Shown here: in pieces, positions 28,544 to 37,983 of the stretch
How positions within the stretch are numbered: the first letter of the stretch is position 1
Layout of the letters: each line of letters opens with the position of its first letter
NCBI RefSeq assembly: GCF_020438995.1
Contig: NZ_JAGQTN010000041.1
Coordinates: 1-64,000 of the forward strand
Length of the DNA: 64,000 bases
Origin: Gordonia sp. (in: high G+C Gram-positive bacteria)
GTDB lineage: Bacteria > Actinomycetota > Actinomycetes > Mycobacteriales > Mycobacteriaceae
Reading direction: 5' to 3'
The notes under the pieces: generated by a model
The model's database searches: none
The model's input: only the letters and a program-made list of their open reading frames with translations
What the model was told of the DNA's origin: nothing
Position numbers and translations under genes: made by a program

Positions 28544-30085
28544 CTACCGGTGCCGGGGGTTCGTGAAGTCGGTCGCGACGGTGGCCGCGAGCTCCATGAA
28601 CGCCATCCTCGTGGACTTGCTCATCAGATTCAGATCCACGTCGGCACCCTCGGCCAGGTGATCGTCGAACCCGACCAGCCGGATAGCCCGGCAGCGCGCC
28701 GAAAAGTACTCGGTCATCTGCTCGATATCCACATTCGGCGATCCCGGCCGCGACGAGCTGATCACGACGATCGCCGACGACACCAGCCGACCGAAGCCGT
28801 GCGCGTCGAGCCAATCGAGGGTCGATGCCGCGCTGCGTGCGCCGTCGATGGCGGGGGAGGAGACCACGATTATCGAATCAGCGGTATCCAGAACGCCTTT
28901 CATCACCGAGTTGCTCAATCCGGTACCGCAGTCGGTGATGATGATGTTGTAGAAGCGCTGCAGAATACCGAGCACGCCTCGGTACTCCTCGTCGTTGAAC
29001 GCCTCCGCGGCGGCCGGATCACGTTCGGAGGCAAGAACTTCCAAACGGCTCGGGGCCTGGGAGGTGTGCTCACGGATGTCGGAGTAGCGGTTGAGGTTTC
29101 GGTCGGCGAGCAGATCGCGCACCGTGGAATCGGTCTCGCGCGGTAGGCGTTGCGCCAGCGTTCCCAGGTCGGGGTTGGCATCGACGGCGATCACTCGGTC
29201 GCCGCGCAGTGATGCCAGCGTGGAACCCAAAGCGATTGCGGTAGTGGTCTTTCCGACGCCACCCTTGAGTGAGAGCACCGCGATCCGGTAATCGCCGGCC
29301 AGCGGCGTCCGGATCGCCGACACCAGCTTCTCGCGATACACCTCCGATCGCGGGTTGCGCGGGTTGATGGTACCGCCGGTCGCCTTGTACACGGCGCGCC
29401 GCCAGCCCTTCCGCGGCGCCTGGCGTTCACGTTTGACGAGGGTGCCATCGTCGAGGGGACGTGAATCTCCTTGTAGTACAGGAGATTCGACGTGATTGTG
29501 TCCAGTTTGGTCGTGTCGCGTCTCGGAGTGGTCGAAGCCGGCCGGGGGAGCGACAGGGGGGATGACTGTCGTCTGCTCGGACCCGTCCGGATACGGCGGA
29601 ACATTCGGCTGCGCAGGCTGTGGCCCGGTGGCGGCCGGAAACCCTCCGCTGAACGGCCCGGTACCGGGGGACCCATTGACTGAGGAGGCGGCGCCGAACC
29701 CACCGGTGTTGAAGCCGCCTGTACCGGGGTGTCCGGCGGTGGAATTGTCCTGGCCGGCCCACGGCGGTACGTACGCCGTCGGCGGAGCCTCGGCGTTGTC
29801 TCCCCTGGGTACCCAACTGGGCAGCACCTGTTCGGTTGCGGGCACCTGGTCGGCGAAGGGGACGGGCCCGCCGGCCGAGCCGCGGTGTGGGCGCTCGTCA
29901 GTGGGAAGCGGAACCACCTCGGCCTCAATCGGTTCGAGCAGGGAATCCGGTTCGGGCACGGGGGGCAGGTCGGGGAAACTCACCGGTCCGAAGCGCTGAG
30001 ACGGAACCGGAGGCGACTGATCTGAGCTCTGTGACCCCGCCGCATCGGCGGTGTGATCAGTGGTTGTGTCGTCGCGTGTGCCCAT
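28544..30085 (-). CDS. ParA/MinD-superfamily ATPase, EspI-like, copy 1
   Basis: A 513-residue protein with a Pro/Gly-rich, probably disordered N-terminal half (to about 250) and a MinD/ParA-type ATPase domain. The domain has deviant Walker A LKGGVGKTTTAIALGS, then DANPDLGTLAQRLP and Walker B-like IIITDCGTGLSNSVM. The form resembles EspI (Rv3876) of the ESX-1 locus and its relatives. No ESX genes are seen nearby. The ATG 30085 follows GGGGGAG; the longer frame is rejected. A close paralogue lies 85 bp upstream on the same strand, so the two are probably co-transcribed. Partner and cargo are unknown. Confidence 0.85.
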   Translation of the reverse strand: MGTRDDTTTDHTADAAGSQSSDQSPPVPSQRFGPVSFPDLPPVPEPDSLLEPIEAEVVPLPTDERPHRGSAGGPVPFADQVPATEQVLPSWVPRGDNAEAPPTAYVPPWAGQDNSTAGHPGTGGFNTGGFGAASSVNGSPGTGPFSGGFPAATGPQPAQPNVPPYPDGSEQTTVIPPVAPPAGFDHSETRHDQTGHNHVESPVLQGDSRPLDDGTLVKRERQAPRKGWRRAVYKATGGTINPRNPRSEVYREKLVSAIRTPLAGDYRIAVLSLKGGVGKTTTAIALGSTLASLRGDRVIAVDANPDLGTLAQRLPRETDSTVRDLLADRNLNRYSDIREHTSQAPSRLEVLASERDPAAAEAFNDEEYRGVLGILQRFYNIIITDCGTGLSNSVMKGVLDTADSIIVVSSPAIDGARSAASTLDWLDAHGFGRLVSSAIVVISSSRPGSPNVDIEQMTEYFSARCRAIRLVGFDDHLAEGADVDLNLMSKSTRMAFMELAATVATDFTNPRHR

Positions 30086-30170
30086 CGGGTCGCTCCCCCT
30101 CGTGTGCTGGGCCTGTCCGTCGGTGTCAGTCCCACAGTCGAATCTATCCGATTGCCGGATTCGGACCGCG

Positions 30171-31739
30171 TTACCGGCGTCGTTGCTCGTTCGGTGACCA
30201 ACCCTGGGGTGCCGACAGGGGTCCGATCGGGCCGAAGGAATCAGCCACGGTGGCAGCGAGTTCCAGGAAGGCGGTGCGGGTGCGCCGGTCCATCTGGTCG
30301 AGGTCGATATACGATCCGGTGGCCAGGTGATCGTCATACGGGATCACCTGAACCGCCCGCACCCGGCCCAGGAAGTGGTCGGTGAGCGCGTTGACGTCGA
30401 TGGCCGCGCCGCCCGGACGTGCCGCGGAGATCACCACCACCGACTCCCTGACCAGCCGCTGATATCCGTGTGCCTCAAGCCAATCCAGTGTGGCCGCGGC
30501 GCTTTGCGCGCCATCGACGGCGGGTGTGGTAACGACGATGATGGCATCGGCCATCTCGAGCACACCCTCCATCGCCGAATTCACCACGCCGGTACCGCAG
30601 TCGGTGATGATGATGTTGTAGTACGACTGCAAGATTGCGATGACCTGCCGGTAATCGTTCGCGTCGAACGATTCGGACATAGCCGGATTACGTTCGGAAG
30701 CAATCACTTCCAGCCGGCTCGCTGCCTGGTTGGTGTGCCGCCGCACATCGGTGTACCGGCACAGGTTCTCGTCGGCCAGCAATGTGCGCACCGTGGCCGT
30801 CGATTGCTCGGGGATCCGCCGGGCGAGCGTCCCGAAGTCGGGGTTGGCATCGACCGCGATCACCCTGTCGCCGCGCAGGGACGCGAATGCCGAACCCAAC
30901 CCCACTGTGGTGGTCGTCTTTCCGACACCGCCCTTCACCGACATGACCGCGAGACGGAAGTCTCCGTGGATAGGGGTGCGGGCACGTTGCACGAGCATCG
31001 ACAGTTGCTGATCGGTCTTGCTCGCCCCGAAGGTGATCAAGCCACCCGACGCGGCGCGGAGCTTCTCGCGCCACCCACCGGAATACCTGCCGCCGCGGTA
31101 ATCGGGCCTTGGGTCTGATGGTCGCTCGGTCGCAACCGCCGGCGTACCGGACTGGTTCGCAGTGGTCGGTGCCGGAACGGAGCCGGTCATGGGCGCCTGC
31201 CCGGCCGGCGACGAATACGGCTGCTGGTATTGGTGGGGTTGAGGGTACTGCTGTGCTTGTGAGTACTGCTGTGCTTGTGAATACTGCTGGGCCTGTGAGT
31301 ACTGCTGTGCTTGTGGGTAGACCTGGGACGTGTGCGGTGCGTGTGACTGTGGATAGCCGGGCGGGGCAGGGAATTCAGGACCGGCGACCGGCGCTTCGGG
31401 GCCCGGGATCTGAGCTTTGCGACCGGTGACCTGGTACGGAGCCGATTGACCGGCCGACCGCGGGGACGCGGTGGGGCTCCGGAACTCGGGCGCGGCCTGG
31501 TCTGCGGTCACCTGGCGCTCGGGCTGGCCGGGTTCAGGTTCCACCGGGCGCTGCCCGGTGGCGGACCCGACGACGCCGGCCTGGTCGGCAGGCGGATCGG
31601 GAATCGCCTGTATGGGGACTGCCATCGGACCTAGGCCCACCGGCCCGGAACGGGCCGAGTTCTGGGGCTGCGGGTCCGGCGCGGGGTTGTCGACTGACCG
31701 GAGCCACGGCGGTGGCTGCGAGTGGTCGGGGAGTGACAT
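30171..31739 (-). CDS. ParA/MinD-superfamily ATPase, EspI-like, copy 2
   Basis: A 522-residue paralogue of the next gene. The ATPase core matches it closely: VKGGVGKTTTTVGLGSAFAS, DANPDFGTLARRIP and IIITDCGTGVVNSAM. The N-terminal half is different low-complexity sequence rich in Pro and Gln, with four 18-bp units (31246-31317) encoding QYSQAQ-type hexads. The ATG 31739 is chosen over an upstream start because it begins the compact MSLPDHSQPPPW terminus. Gene pairs like this suggest a heteromeric positioning or secretion ATPase; that is inference. Confidence 0.85.
   Translation of the reverse strand: MSLPDHSQPPPWLRSVDNPAPDPQPQNSARSGPVGLGPMAVPIQAIPDPPADQAGVVGSATGQRPVEPEPGQPERQVTADQAAPEFRSPTASPRSAGQSAPYQVTGRKAQIPGPEAPVAGPEFPAPPGYPQSHAPHTSQVYPQAQQYSQAQQYSQAQQYSQAQQYPQPHQYQQPYSSPAGQAPMTGSVPAPTTANQSGTPAVATERPSDPRPDYRGGRYSGGWREKLRAASGGLITFGASKTDQQLSMLVQRARTPIHGDFRLAVMSVKGGVGKTTTTVGLGSAFASLRGDRVIAVDANPDFGTLARRIPEQSTATVRTLLADENLCRYTDVRRHTNQAASRLEVIASERNPAMSESFDANDYRQVIAILQSYYNIIITDCGTGVVNSAMEGVLEMADAIIVVTTPAVDGAQSAAATLDWLEAHGYQRLVRESVVVISAARPGGAAIDVNALTDHFLGRVRAVQVIPYDDHLATGSYIDLDQMDRRTRTAFLELAATVADSFGPIGPLSAPQGWSPNEQRRR
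31246..31317. repeat. four 18-bp tandem repeats
   Basis: Four near-identical 18-base units (TACTGCTGTGCTTGTGAG type) start at 31246, 31264, 31282 and 31300. Units differ at one to three bases. They are in frame and encode a Gln/Tyr/Ser/Ala hexapeptide repeat. This is coding microrepetition and not CRISPR. Confidence 0.9.
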
Positions 31740-32022
31740 CGCAATTCCAATCGTCTGTGGGCGGCCAGGCGCCACGCGAAATGGCTGGTCGTTGCAGACT
31801 GGCCGTGCAACATCCTACCGGCACCGGTCCGCATACCACCCGATCCCGGCTGAGGTTAGACCCTTCGGTTACGTGGCGTGTCCTGACGTGTCTCCCAAGA
31901 GTCGTCGGCGGATGTGGTCGGCAGGTATTCCCTCGCAACCGGTCGGTGGCTGGTTACGCTGCACGCAGCATCGGCGATGCTGCCGGTGTTGCGTCCGTAC
32001 CCGTGATGAATGGATCCTTTAT

Positions 32023-33003
32023 ATGTCGAAGAAGAACAAGATCATCGGGCGGCTGGAGGTCGAGGTCACCCGACTGCGCGGTGAGCTCGCCAAGGTCACC
32101 AAACAGGCCAGGCATGCGGACAAGTTGGCGCGCAAGCGTTTCCGCAAAGCCGAGCAGGACATCTCGGCACTGCGTAGCGATCTGCTGGCATCCCTGCCCT
32201 TCCGCAAAAGCGACTCCGGCCCCCTTGCCTCCGTCACCCAGCTCGTGACGAAGCCCGCGGCCGAAGTTGCTGCGCCGGCCGAGGTTGCTGCGCCGGCGAA
32301 GGAAGCGGCGCCGGCGAAGGACGCGGTGTCCGTGAAGGAAGCCCCTGTGGAGGAAGCCCCGGTGAAGTCGTCGCCGGCGAAGAAGACCCCGGCTCGCAAG
32401 GTCACCGCAAGCAAGGCCGCTCCGACCAAAGCCGCTCCAACCAAAGCTGCTCCAAGCAAGGCTGCTCCAAGCAAGGCCGCTCCAAGCAAGGCCGCTCCAA
32501 GCAAGGCCGCTCCGACCAAGGCCGCCACGAGCAAAACCGGTTCGAGCAAGGCCACCGCGAGCAAGGCCACCGCGAGTAAGGCCACTGCGAGTAAGGCCGA
32601 CGCGAGCAAGGCCACCACGAGTAGGGCCGACGCGAGCAAGACCCGTGCGGACAAGGCCGCGCCGGCGAAACGCGCCGACAGCAAGGCCGTGCCGGCGAAG
32701 GCCCCGGCTCGCAAGGTCGGCGGAACGAAGGCCGCCGCCGGAAAAGCCGAATCTGCCGCCACTCCCACGAAAGCATCTGGTGCACAAAAGGATTCGTCTA
32801 ATAAGAGCGCTACCCACAAGAACACCGACAATAAGGGCACTGCGCAGAAAGACACTGCGCAGAAGGACGCCGGGACGAAGAACAAGAAGGCACCGGCACG
32901 CGGCGGTCCGACCGTTGCCGAACTGCGTGTACAGGCCAAGGCCCGGGGGATCTCAGGATATTCGTCGATGACCAAGGCGCAGCTGACGAAAGCTCTCAAC
33001 TGA
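32023..33003 (+). CDS. histone H1-like Lys/Ala repeat protein with SAP/Rho-N-like C-terminus
   Basis: A 326-residue, very basic protein. Residues 1 to about 60 ([20 protein letters not shown] onward) look like a charged coiled coil. The middle (about 80-270) is Ala/Lys/Ser/Pro-rich with many short repeats of the types [10 protein letters not shown] and ASKAT, encoded by 15-bp units at about 32420-32640. The last 35 residues ([20 protein letters not shown] then TKAQLTKAL) resemble a SAP or Rho N-terminal nucleic-acid fold. The build is that of H1-like nucleoid proteins. Target and role are unproved. The ATG 32023 lacks a clear ribosome site. It diverges from the ATPase pair. Confidence 0.8.
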   Translation: MSKKNKIIGRLEVEVTRLRGELAKVTKQARHADKLARKRFRKAEQDISALRSDLLASLPFRKSDSGPLASVTQLVTKPAAEVAAPAEVAAPAKEAAPAKDAVSVKEAPVEEAPVKSSPAKKTPARKVTASKAAPTKAAPTKAAPSKAAPSKAAPSKAAPSKAAPTKAATSKTGSSKATASKATASKATASKADASKATTSRADASKTRADKAAPAKRADSKAVPAKAPARKVGGTKAAAGKAESAATPTKASGAQKDSSNKSATHKNTDNKGTAQKDTAQKDAGTKNKKAPARGGPTVAELRVQAKARGISGYSSMTKAQLTKALN

Positions 33004-33146
33004 CGGGTGCCTTGCCCCGACGGGGCCTGACTGAAGGGGGCCTGACTGAAGGGTTCTGGACGCAGAAGACTGGACACTTGTCTAGGCTGGGGGAAGCCCT
33101 GCATCACCACAGTGTCATCGCCACAGCGTCGCGGAAGGAACCTCGC

Positions 33147-34238
33147 ATGTCACAGACCGTCAAAGGTGTCATCTCACGAGCCAAGGGAGCGGCGACGGAG
33201 GTCGTCGACGTCGTGGTTCCCGACCCGGGTCCCAACGATGTGATCGTGAAGATCGCGGCGTGCGGGGTGTGCCACACCGACCTCGCCTACCGCGACGGCG
33301 GCATAAACGACGAATACCCGTTCCTCCTCGGCCACGAGGCCGCGGGCATCGTCGAGACAGTGGGTGAGGCCGTCACGCATGTCGAGGTCGGCGACTTCGT
33401 CATCCTCAACTGGCGGGCCGTGTGCGGACAGTGCCGGGCCTGCAAGCGGGGCCGCCCGTGGTACTGCTTCGACACCTTCAACGCGAGCAAGAAGATGACG
33501 TTGACCGACGGCACCGAGCTGAGCCCGGCACTCGGGATCGGCGCGTTCATCGAGAAGACCCTGATCCACGAGGGGCAGTGCACCAAGGTCAACCCGGAGA
33601 CCGACCCGGCCGTCGCCGGTCTGCTCGGCTGCGGCGTGATGGCCGGCCTCGGCGCCGCGATGAACACCGGCAACGTGGGCCGCGGCGATTCGGTCGCCGT
33701 CATCGGCTGCGGCGGCGTGGGCGATGCCGCGATCGCCGGCGCCAAGCTGGCTGGGGCCACCACGATCATCGCCATCGACCGCGACCCGGCCAAGCTCGAC
33801 TGGGCCGTCGGGCTCGGCGCCACGCATACGATCAACGGCGCCGAGGTCGATGACGTGGTCGCGGCCGTGCAGGAGCTGACCGACGGCAACGGCGCCGACG
33901 TCGTCGTCGATGCCGTGGGTCGTCCGGAGACGTACGAGCAGGCGTTCTACGCCCGCGACCTGGCCGGCACCGTCGTGCTGGTGGGTGTGCCGACGCCGGA
34001 GATGAGACTCGAGCTGCCGCTGGTCGACTTCTTCTCGCGCGGCGGTGCGCTCAAGTCGTCGTGGTACGGCGACTGCCTGCCCGAACGCGACTTCCCGATG
34101 CTGATCGACCTGTACGAGCAGGGCAGTCTGCCGCTGGACAAGTTCGTCACCGAACGCATCGGGATCAACGACGTCGAAGCTGCGTTCGACGCGATGAAGG
34201 CCGGCAAGGTGCTGCGTTCGGTGGTGGAGATCCGATGA
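33147..34238 (+). CDS. mscR: S-(hydroxymethyl)mycothiol dehydrogenase (formaldehyde detoxification)
   Basis: A zinc-dependent medium-chain dehydrogenase that oxidises the mycothiol-formaldehyde adduct with NAD. It has 363 residues from ATG 33147, after GGAAGGA. Visible are the catalytic zinc motif [13 protein letters not shown], the GHEAAGIV segment, the structural-zinc cysteines in [27 protein letters not shown] and the nucleotide fold [20 protein letters not shown]. It matches MscR/AdhE2 (Rv2259). The stop overlaps the start of the MBL gene (ATGA), as Rv2259 and Rv2260 are paired. A perfect 15-bp tandem duplication lies in the upstream spacer (33022-33051). Confidence 0.95.
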   Translation: MSQTVKGVISRAKGAATEVVDVVVPDPGPNDVIVKIAACGVCHTDLAYRDGGINDEYPFLLGHEAAGIVETVGEAVTHVEVGDFVILNWRAVCGQCRACKRGRPWYCFDTFNASKKMTLTDGTELSPALGIGAFIEKTLIHEGQCTKVNPETDPAVAGLLGCGVMAGLGAAMNTGNVGRGDSVAVIGCGGVGDAAIAGAKLAGATTIIAIDRDPAKLDWAVGLGATHTINGAEVDDVVAAVQELTDGNGADVVVDAVGRPETYEQAFYARDLAGTVVLVGVPTPEMRLELPLVDFFSRGGALKSSWYGDCLPERDFPMLIDLYEQGSLPLDKFVTERIGINDVEAAFDAMKAGKVLRSVVEIR

Positions 34239-34861
34239 CCTTCGGGGTTCAGAGTGTCGTCACCTCCGGCACGTTCTCACTCGACGGCGGCACGTGGGAC
34301 GTCGACAACAACATCTGGGTGATCGGCGACGAGAACGAGGTCGTCATCATCGATGCCGCACACAACGCGGCGCCGATTCTGGAGACGGTCGGTGATCGCA
34401 CCGTGAAGGCGATCGTGTTGACGCACGGGCACAACGACCACGTGACTGTGGCCCCGGAGCTGTCGCGGGCCACCGGCGCGCCGATCCTGCTGCACCCCGG
34501 CGACGACATGCTCTGGAACCAGACCCATCCCGATGTCGCGCACGTCGATCTTGAAGACGGACAACGGATCTCGGTTGCCGGAACCGAACTCACGGTGATC
34601 AACACGCCGGGGCATTCGCCGGGTTCGTGTGTGGTGTACGCGCCGGAGGCCGGCATTCTGTTCAGCGGCGACACACTCTTCCACGGCGGTCCGGGCGCGA
34701 CGGGACGCTCGTTCTCGAGCTTCCCGACGATCATCGAATCGATCCGCGACAAGATCTTCACACTCGATCCGGAGACCAAGGTGTACACCGGTCACGGCGA
34801 GGGCACGTCGATCGTGGACGAGGCCCCGCATCTGGAGGAGTGGATCGCGCGCGGTCACTGA
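34235..34861 (+). CDS. metallo-beta-lactamase-fold hydrolase (Rv2260-like)
   Basis: A 208-residue glyoxalase-II-like enzyme. The zinc motif is [15 protein letters not shown] (HxHxDH). Further metal ligands are in [21 protein letters not shown] and YTGHGEGTS. Its start overlaps the mscR stop, so both should be made together. A likely job is hydrolysing the thioester product (S-formylmycothiol) or another mycothiol adduct. This is inferred from the fixed pairing and the fold, and has not been shown by sequence alone. Confidence 0.88.
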   Translation: MTFGVQSVVTSGTFSLDGGTWDVDNNIWVIGDENEVVIIDAAHNAAPILETVGDRTVKAIVLTHGHNDHVTVAPELSRATGAPILLHPGDDMLWNQTHPDVAHVDLEDGQRISVAGTELTVINTPGHSPGSCVVYAPEAGILFSGDTLFHGGPGATGRSFSSFPTIIESIRDKIFTLDPETKVYTGHGEGTSIVDEAPHLEEWIARGH

Positions 34862-34974
34862 CACACCCGCATGCGCGCAGACGCCTGGCCCGGCGAACAC
34901 CCGTATGGGTCGAAAGACCCGAAGCGGACCAACATCCAGGGTATTTCGCCGGGACCACGCGTAACGTCCGGTAG

Positions 34975-36780
34975 GTGAGTGACTCAGGGGCGCCGCGCCC
35001 GGCCCTGGCGAAACTGGCGCAGTGGGGCCGGGGCTCACGTGGCCGTGGGTTGCTGCGGTCCGTGGCGCCGCCCTCGCTCGTCGGATACCGCACCCAGTGG
35101 TTGGGCCGCGACGTGCTCGCCGGGGTGACCCTGGCCGCCATCGCGATTCCGGAATGCCTGGGCTACGGCGCCATCGCCCAGGTCCCGGTGGTGGCCGGTC
35201 TGTACACGATCATCCTGCCCACCATCGTGTTCGTGCTCATCGGATCGTCGCGGCTGATGGTGGTCGGCGCCGACTCGGCCACCGCGGCGCTGCTCTCGTC
35301 CGGCATCGCCGGGCTCGGGGTGGCGGGACTGCGCGCCGGTTCGGACGAGTGGCTGCAGTGGGCGGGTCTGATCGCGCTGGTGACCGGGGCGATGCTGGCC
35401 GCGGCGTGGGTCCTGCGGCTCGGGTTCCTCGGCGACTTCCTGTCCACGGCGGTACTCACCGGATTTCTCGCCGGCACCGCGATCACCGTGATGACCGGGC
35501 AGCTGCCGACGATGCTCGGCATCTCCGACACCCACGAGGATCAGATCTGGAATCGCTGGCTCGCCATCGCCAGGGGAGTCGACGACATCGACATCTGGGC
35601 TTGTCTGCTGTCCGTCGTGGCGTTGCTGACCCTGATCCTCGGTAAACGGCTGGCACCCCGGCTGCCGATCCCGTTCGTCCTGGTGGCCGGCGCGATCGCC
35701 GCGGTGTGGATCTTCGGCTGGGACGAGGACGTGTCGGTTGTCGGTAAGGTGAGCGCCGGCCTGCCCGAACTGGGCCTGCCCGACGGCCCCGGCTTCACCG
35801 ACATCGGTACCGCCTCGACCGTCGCCTTCGGCTGCACCATCGTCATCCTCGCGCAGAGCGCCGCCACCGCCCGCGGATTCGCCCAGCGCAGGGGAGAGTC
35901 CGCCGACGTCAACCGCGACATCCTGGGTCTGGCCGGGGCCAACTTCGCCGCAGGTCTGAGCGGCACCTTCGTCGTCAACGGCAGTCCCACCAAGACACAG
36001 GTCCTCGACGAACAGCGCGCACGCAGCCAGGTGGCAAACCTGACGATGGCGGTGGCGACGCTGCTGGTGGTGCTGTTCCTCAGCGATGCGCTCGCCCACC
36101 TGCCGCACGCGGTGCTCGGCGCGATCGTCTTCGTGGTCGCCGCCAAACTCATCGACGTCCGTGAGGTCGTGCGCATCTTCCGGGCCCGTCGATCCGAACT
36201 GGCCACCGCGGCGTTCGCGGCCGTCATGGTGATCGTGTTCGGTGTCCAGACCGGCATCGTCGTGGCGATGGTGGTGTCGCTGCTGGCCCTGATCCGGCGG
36301 CAGTATCGGCCCGACCGCTTCGTGATCACGGTGAGCGACGGCGGCAAACGTGCCTTCCTGCCCGCCCGCCCCGGGTTGCAGTCGCTGCCAGGGCTGATCA
36401 TCTTCCGCTACGACGCCGACCTGTTCTACGCCAACGCCAACCGCTTCTCCGACGACGTGCAGGGCCTGCTACGGTCGGCGCCGACCCCGGTGAACTGGCT
36501 GGTCCTGGACTGCGCGGCGATCGGCGACGTCGACTATTCGGCCTCGACGATGCTCAGCTCACTCATCGACTACGTACACAAACACGGCGCGCATTTCATC
36601 CTCGCCGGCGTCGATCCCGTCCTCCAGAAGGCGCTGTTCACCGAGGGTGTGCTGGCCGGGCTCGACCCCGACCACGTGTTCGCGTCGGTGGGTGCGGCGG
36701 TACAGGCGTACCGGGAGCTGAACCCGCAGCCGCCTCCGGACACGCCGGAACCCGAGGCATCCGGGCCAGAAGACGATTGA
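34975..36780 (+). CDS. SulP-family anion transporter with STAS domain
   Basis: A 601-residue membrane protein. The SulP signature region is DVLAGVTLAAIAIPECLGYGAIAQVPVVAGLY. About 10-12 hydrophobic segments follow up to residue 440. NGSPTKTQVLDEQRARSQ is the usual transmembrane-core loop. A cytoplasmic STAS domain (about 470-580, with VLDCAAIGDVDYSASTML) ends it. Substrate is likely sulfate, bicarbonate or a dicarboxylate; the sequence does not tell which. The GTG start 34975 is 113 bp after the MBL gene, so it is probably its own unit. The tail is Pro/Glu-rich. Confidence 0.92.
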   Translation: MSDSGAPRPALAKLAQWGRGSRGRGLLRSVAPPSLVGYRTQWLGRDVLAGVTLAAIAIPECLGYGAIAQVPVVAGLYTIILPTIVFVLIGSSRLMVVGADSATAALLSSGIAGLGVAGLRAGSDEWLQWAGLIALVTGAMLAAAWVLRLGFLGDFLSTAVLTGFLAGTAITVMTGQLPTMLGISDTHEDQIWNRWLAIARGVDDIDIWACLLSVVALLTLILGKRLAPRLPIPFVLVAGAIAAVWIFGWDEDVSVVGKVSAGLPELGLPDGPGFTDIGTASTVAFGCTIVILAQSAATARGFAQRRGESADVNRDILGLAGANFAAGLSGTFVVNGSPTKTQVLDEQRARSQVANLTMAVATLLVVLFLSDALAHLPHAVLGAIVFVVAAKLIDVREVVRIFRARRSELATAAFAAVMVIVFGVQTGIVVAMVVSLLALIRRQYRPDRFVITVSDGGKRAFLPARPGLQSLPGLIIFRYDADLFYANANRFSDDVQGLLRSAPTPVNWLVLDCAAIGDVDYSASTMLSSLIDYVHKHGAHFILAGVDPVLQKALFTEGVLAGLDPDHVFASVGAAVQAYRELNPQPPPDTPEPEASGPEDD

Positions 36781-36813
36781 GGGTCGGGAGATAATTGAGG
36801 TCGGGGTGCGTCG

Positions 36814-37857
36814 CTAGCGGCCGGTGCCGACGGTGACGACGAGCTTGCCGCAGGCCCGCCCCGACAGCAGATACTCCATCGCCGATGCGGCGTCGTCGAG
36901 TGGAAACACGCTGTCGACTGCGGGGCGGACGCGGCCGTCGTCGACCATCGCGGCGAGTTCGGCCATGTCCTCGCCGGTTTCCTTGCTGATCAGCCCGGTG
37001 AGGCGTTGTCGTACGAACGGCGAGGTCAGTGCCGCGTACAGCTGCCGTTGCACACCGTCGGTCCAGCGGCCTCCCGTTTCGGCGCCGACCACGACCAGTG
37101 TTCCGCCTGCGGTGAGCAGGCGCCGCAGCCGACGAACAGGCAGGTAGCCCGCGATATCGAGGATCGCGTCGAAACGCCCGATGGGGGAGATCTCAGGCGA
37201 GGTCGGGGTGCGGTCGATCGGGCCGCCGGTGTAGTCGATGAATGCGGTCGCGCCGAGCGAACGGACGAAGTCCTCCTTGGCACCGGATGCGACCGCGGTG
37301 ACCAGCGCACCGGCCGATGCGGCGATCTGCACCGCATACGACCCGACCCCGCCCGAGGCACCGGTGATCAGCACCCGGTCGCCCGCGGTGATGCGCGCGG
37401 CACGCACCGCCTGCAGTGCGGTCAGACCCGAGATCGGCAGGGTGGCGGCCTGCTCGGGCGTTGCCGACGATGGTGCATGGGCGAGCCGGGCCACGGGGAT
37501 GAGCGCGTACTCGGCCAGTGACCCGGCGGCGGTCCCGATGACCTCGTCGCCGACCGCGAAGCCGGTGACGCCCGGTCCGACGGCCGCGATGGTCCCGGCG
37601 GTATCGCGACCGGGGACGGGTGTTTTGGGTTTGCGCAGCCCGATGGCCGGCCGGGCGATGAGTGGCAGCCCGGTCATCAGGTGCCACGTGCCGCGGTCGA
37701 TGGCCGCCGCGCGCACCCGGACCAGAAGCTCACCCGGACCGGGCTCGGGCCGGGTGAGCCGCGTGACCTCGAATGTCTCGCTGCCGCCGTACCGACCTTG
37801 CACGATCGCCTTCATGGTCACGGTGCCGGTGGTCTCGCCGGCTGGTGTGGTGGTCAT
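36814..37857 (-). CDS. NAD(P)-dependent alcohol dehydrogenase / quinone oxidoreductase-like
   Basis: A 347-residue medium-chain dehydrogenase/reductase of the zinc-free or zinc-poor quinone reductase type. It has PGELLVRVRAAAIDRGTWHL, GRDTAGTIAAVGPGVTGFAVGDEV and the cofactor fold VLITGASGGVGSYAVQIAASAGA. The zinc-binding cysteines of true alcohol dehydrogenases are absent. It is divergent from a TetR-family gene 126 bp away, with two identical-type operators between them, so it is very probably the regulator's target. The natural substrate is unknown. Confidence 0.88.
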   Translation of the reverse strand: MTTTPAGETTGTVTMKAIVQGRYGGSETFEVTRLTRPEPGPGELLVRVRAAAIDRGTWHLMTGLPLIARPAIGLRKPKTPVPGRDTAGTIAAVGPGVTGFAVGDEVIGTAAGSLAEYALIPVARLAHAPSSATPEQAATLPISGLTALQAVRAARITAGDRVLITGASGGVGSYAVQIAASAGALVTAVASGAKEDFVRSLGATAFIDYTGGPIDRTPTSPEISPIGRFDAILDIAGYLPVRRLRRLLTAGGTLVVVGAETGGRWTDGVQRQLYAALTSPFVRQRLTGLISKETGEDMAELAAMVDDGRVRPAVDSVFPLDDAASAMEYLLSGRACGKLVVTVGTGR

Positions 37858-37897
37858 CGCGTCGCCCTCGTCCCTGTCGCCCCTGCTGCGCGGTCGT

Positions 37898-37944
37898 CCT
37901 TACTTTGTAAGGCATGGCCACAAGCTACCCTTACTGCGTAAGGG
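37898..37944. promoter_or_regulatory. two TetR-type operators in the divergent promoter
   Basis: CCTTAC-TTT-GTAAGG (37898-37912) and CCCTTAC-TGC-GTAAGGG (37928-37944) are two perfect inverted repeats with the same half-site and a three-base centre. Their centres are 31 bp apart, about three helical turns, so two repressor dimers could bind the same face. They lie between the oxidoreductase start (37857) and the TetR gene start (37984), where both promoters must be. Confidence 0.8.
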
Positions 37945-37983
37945 CGTCAACGGTGAAGCCGTGATCCATGGGAAGGTACGTCC

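Noticed and set aside
31246..31317. possible CRISPR-like repeat cluster
   Set aside because: Units are adjacent with no spacers and encode an in-frame hexapeptide repeat.
32400..32640. possible satellite or CRISPR repeats
   Set aside because: The 15-bp units are contiguous and in frame, giving the Lys/Ala arm of the H1-like protein.
35035..36108. 357-codon minus-strand frame over the SulP gene
   Set aside because: Antisense artefact; the plus-strand frame has membrane segments and a STAS domain.
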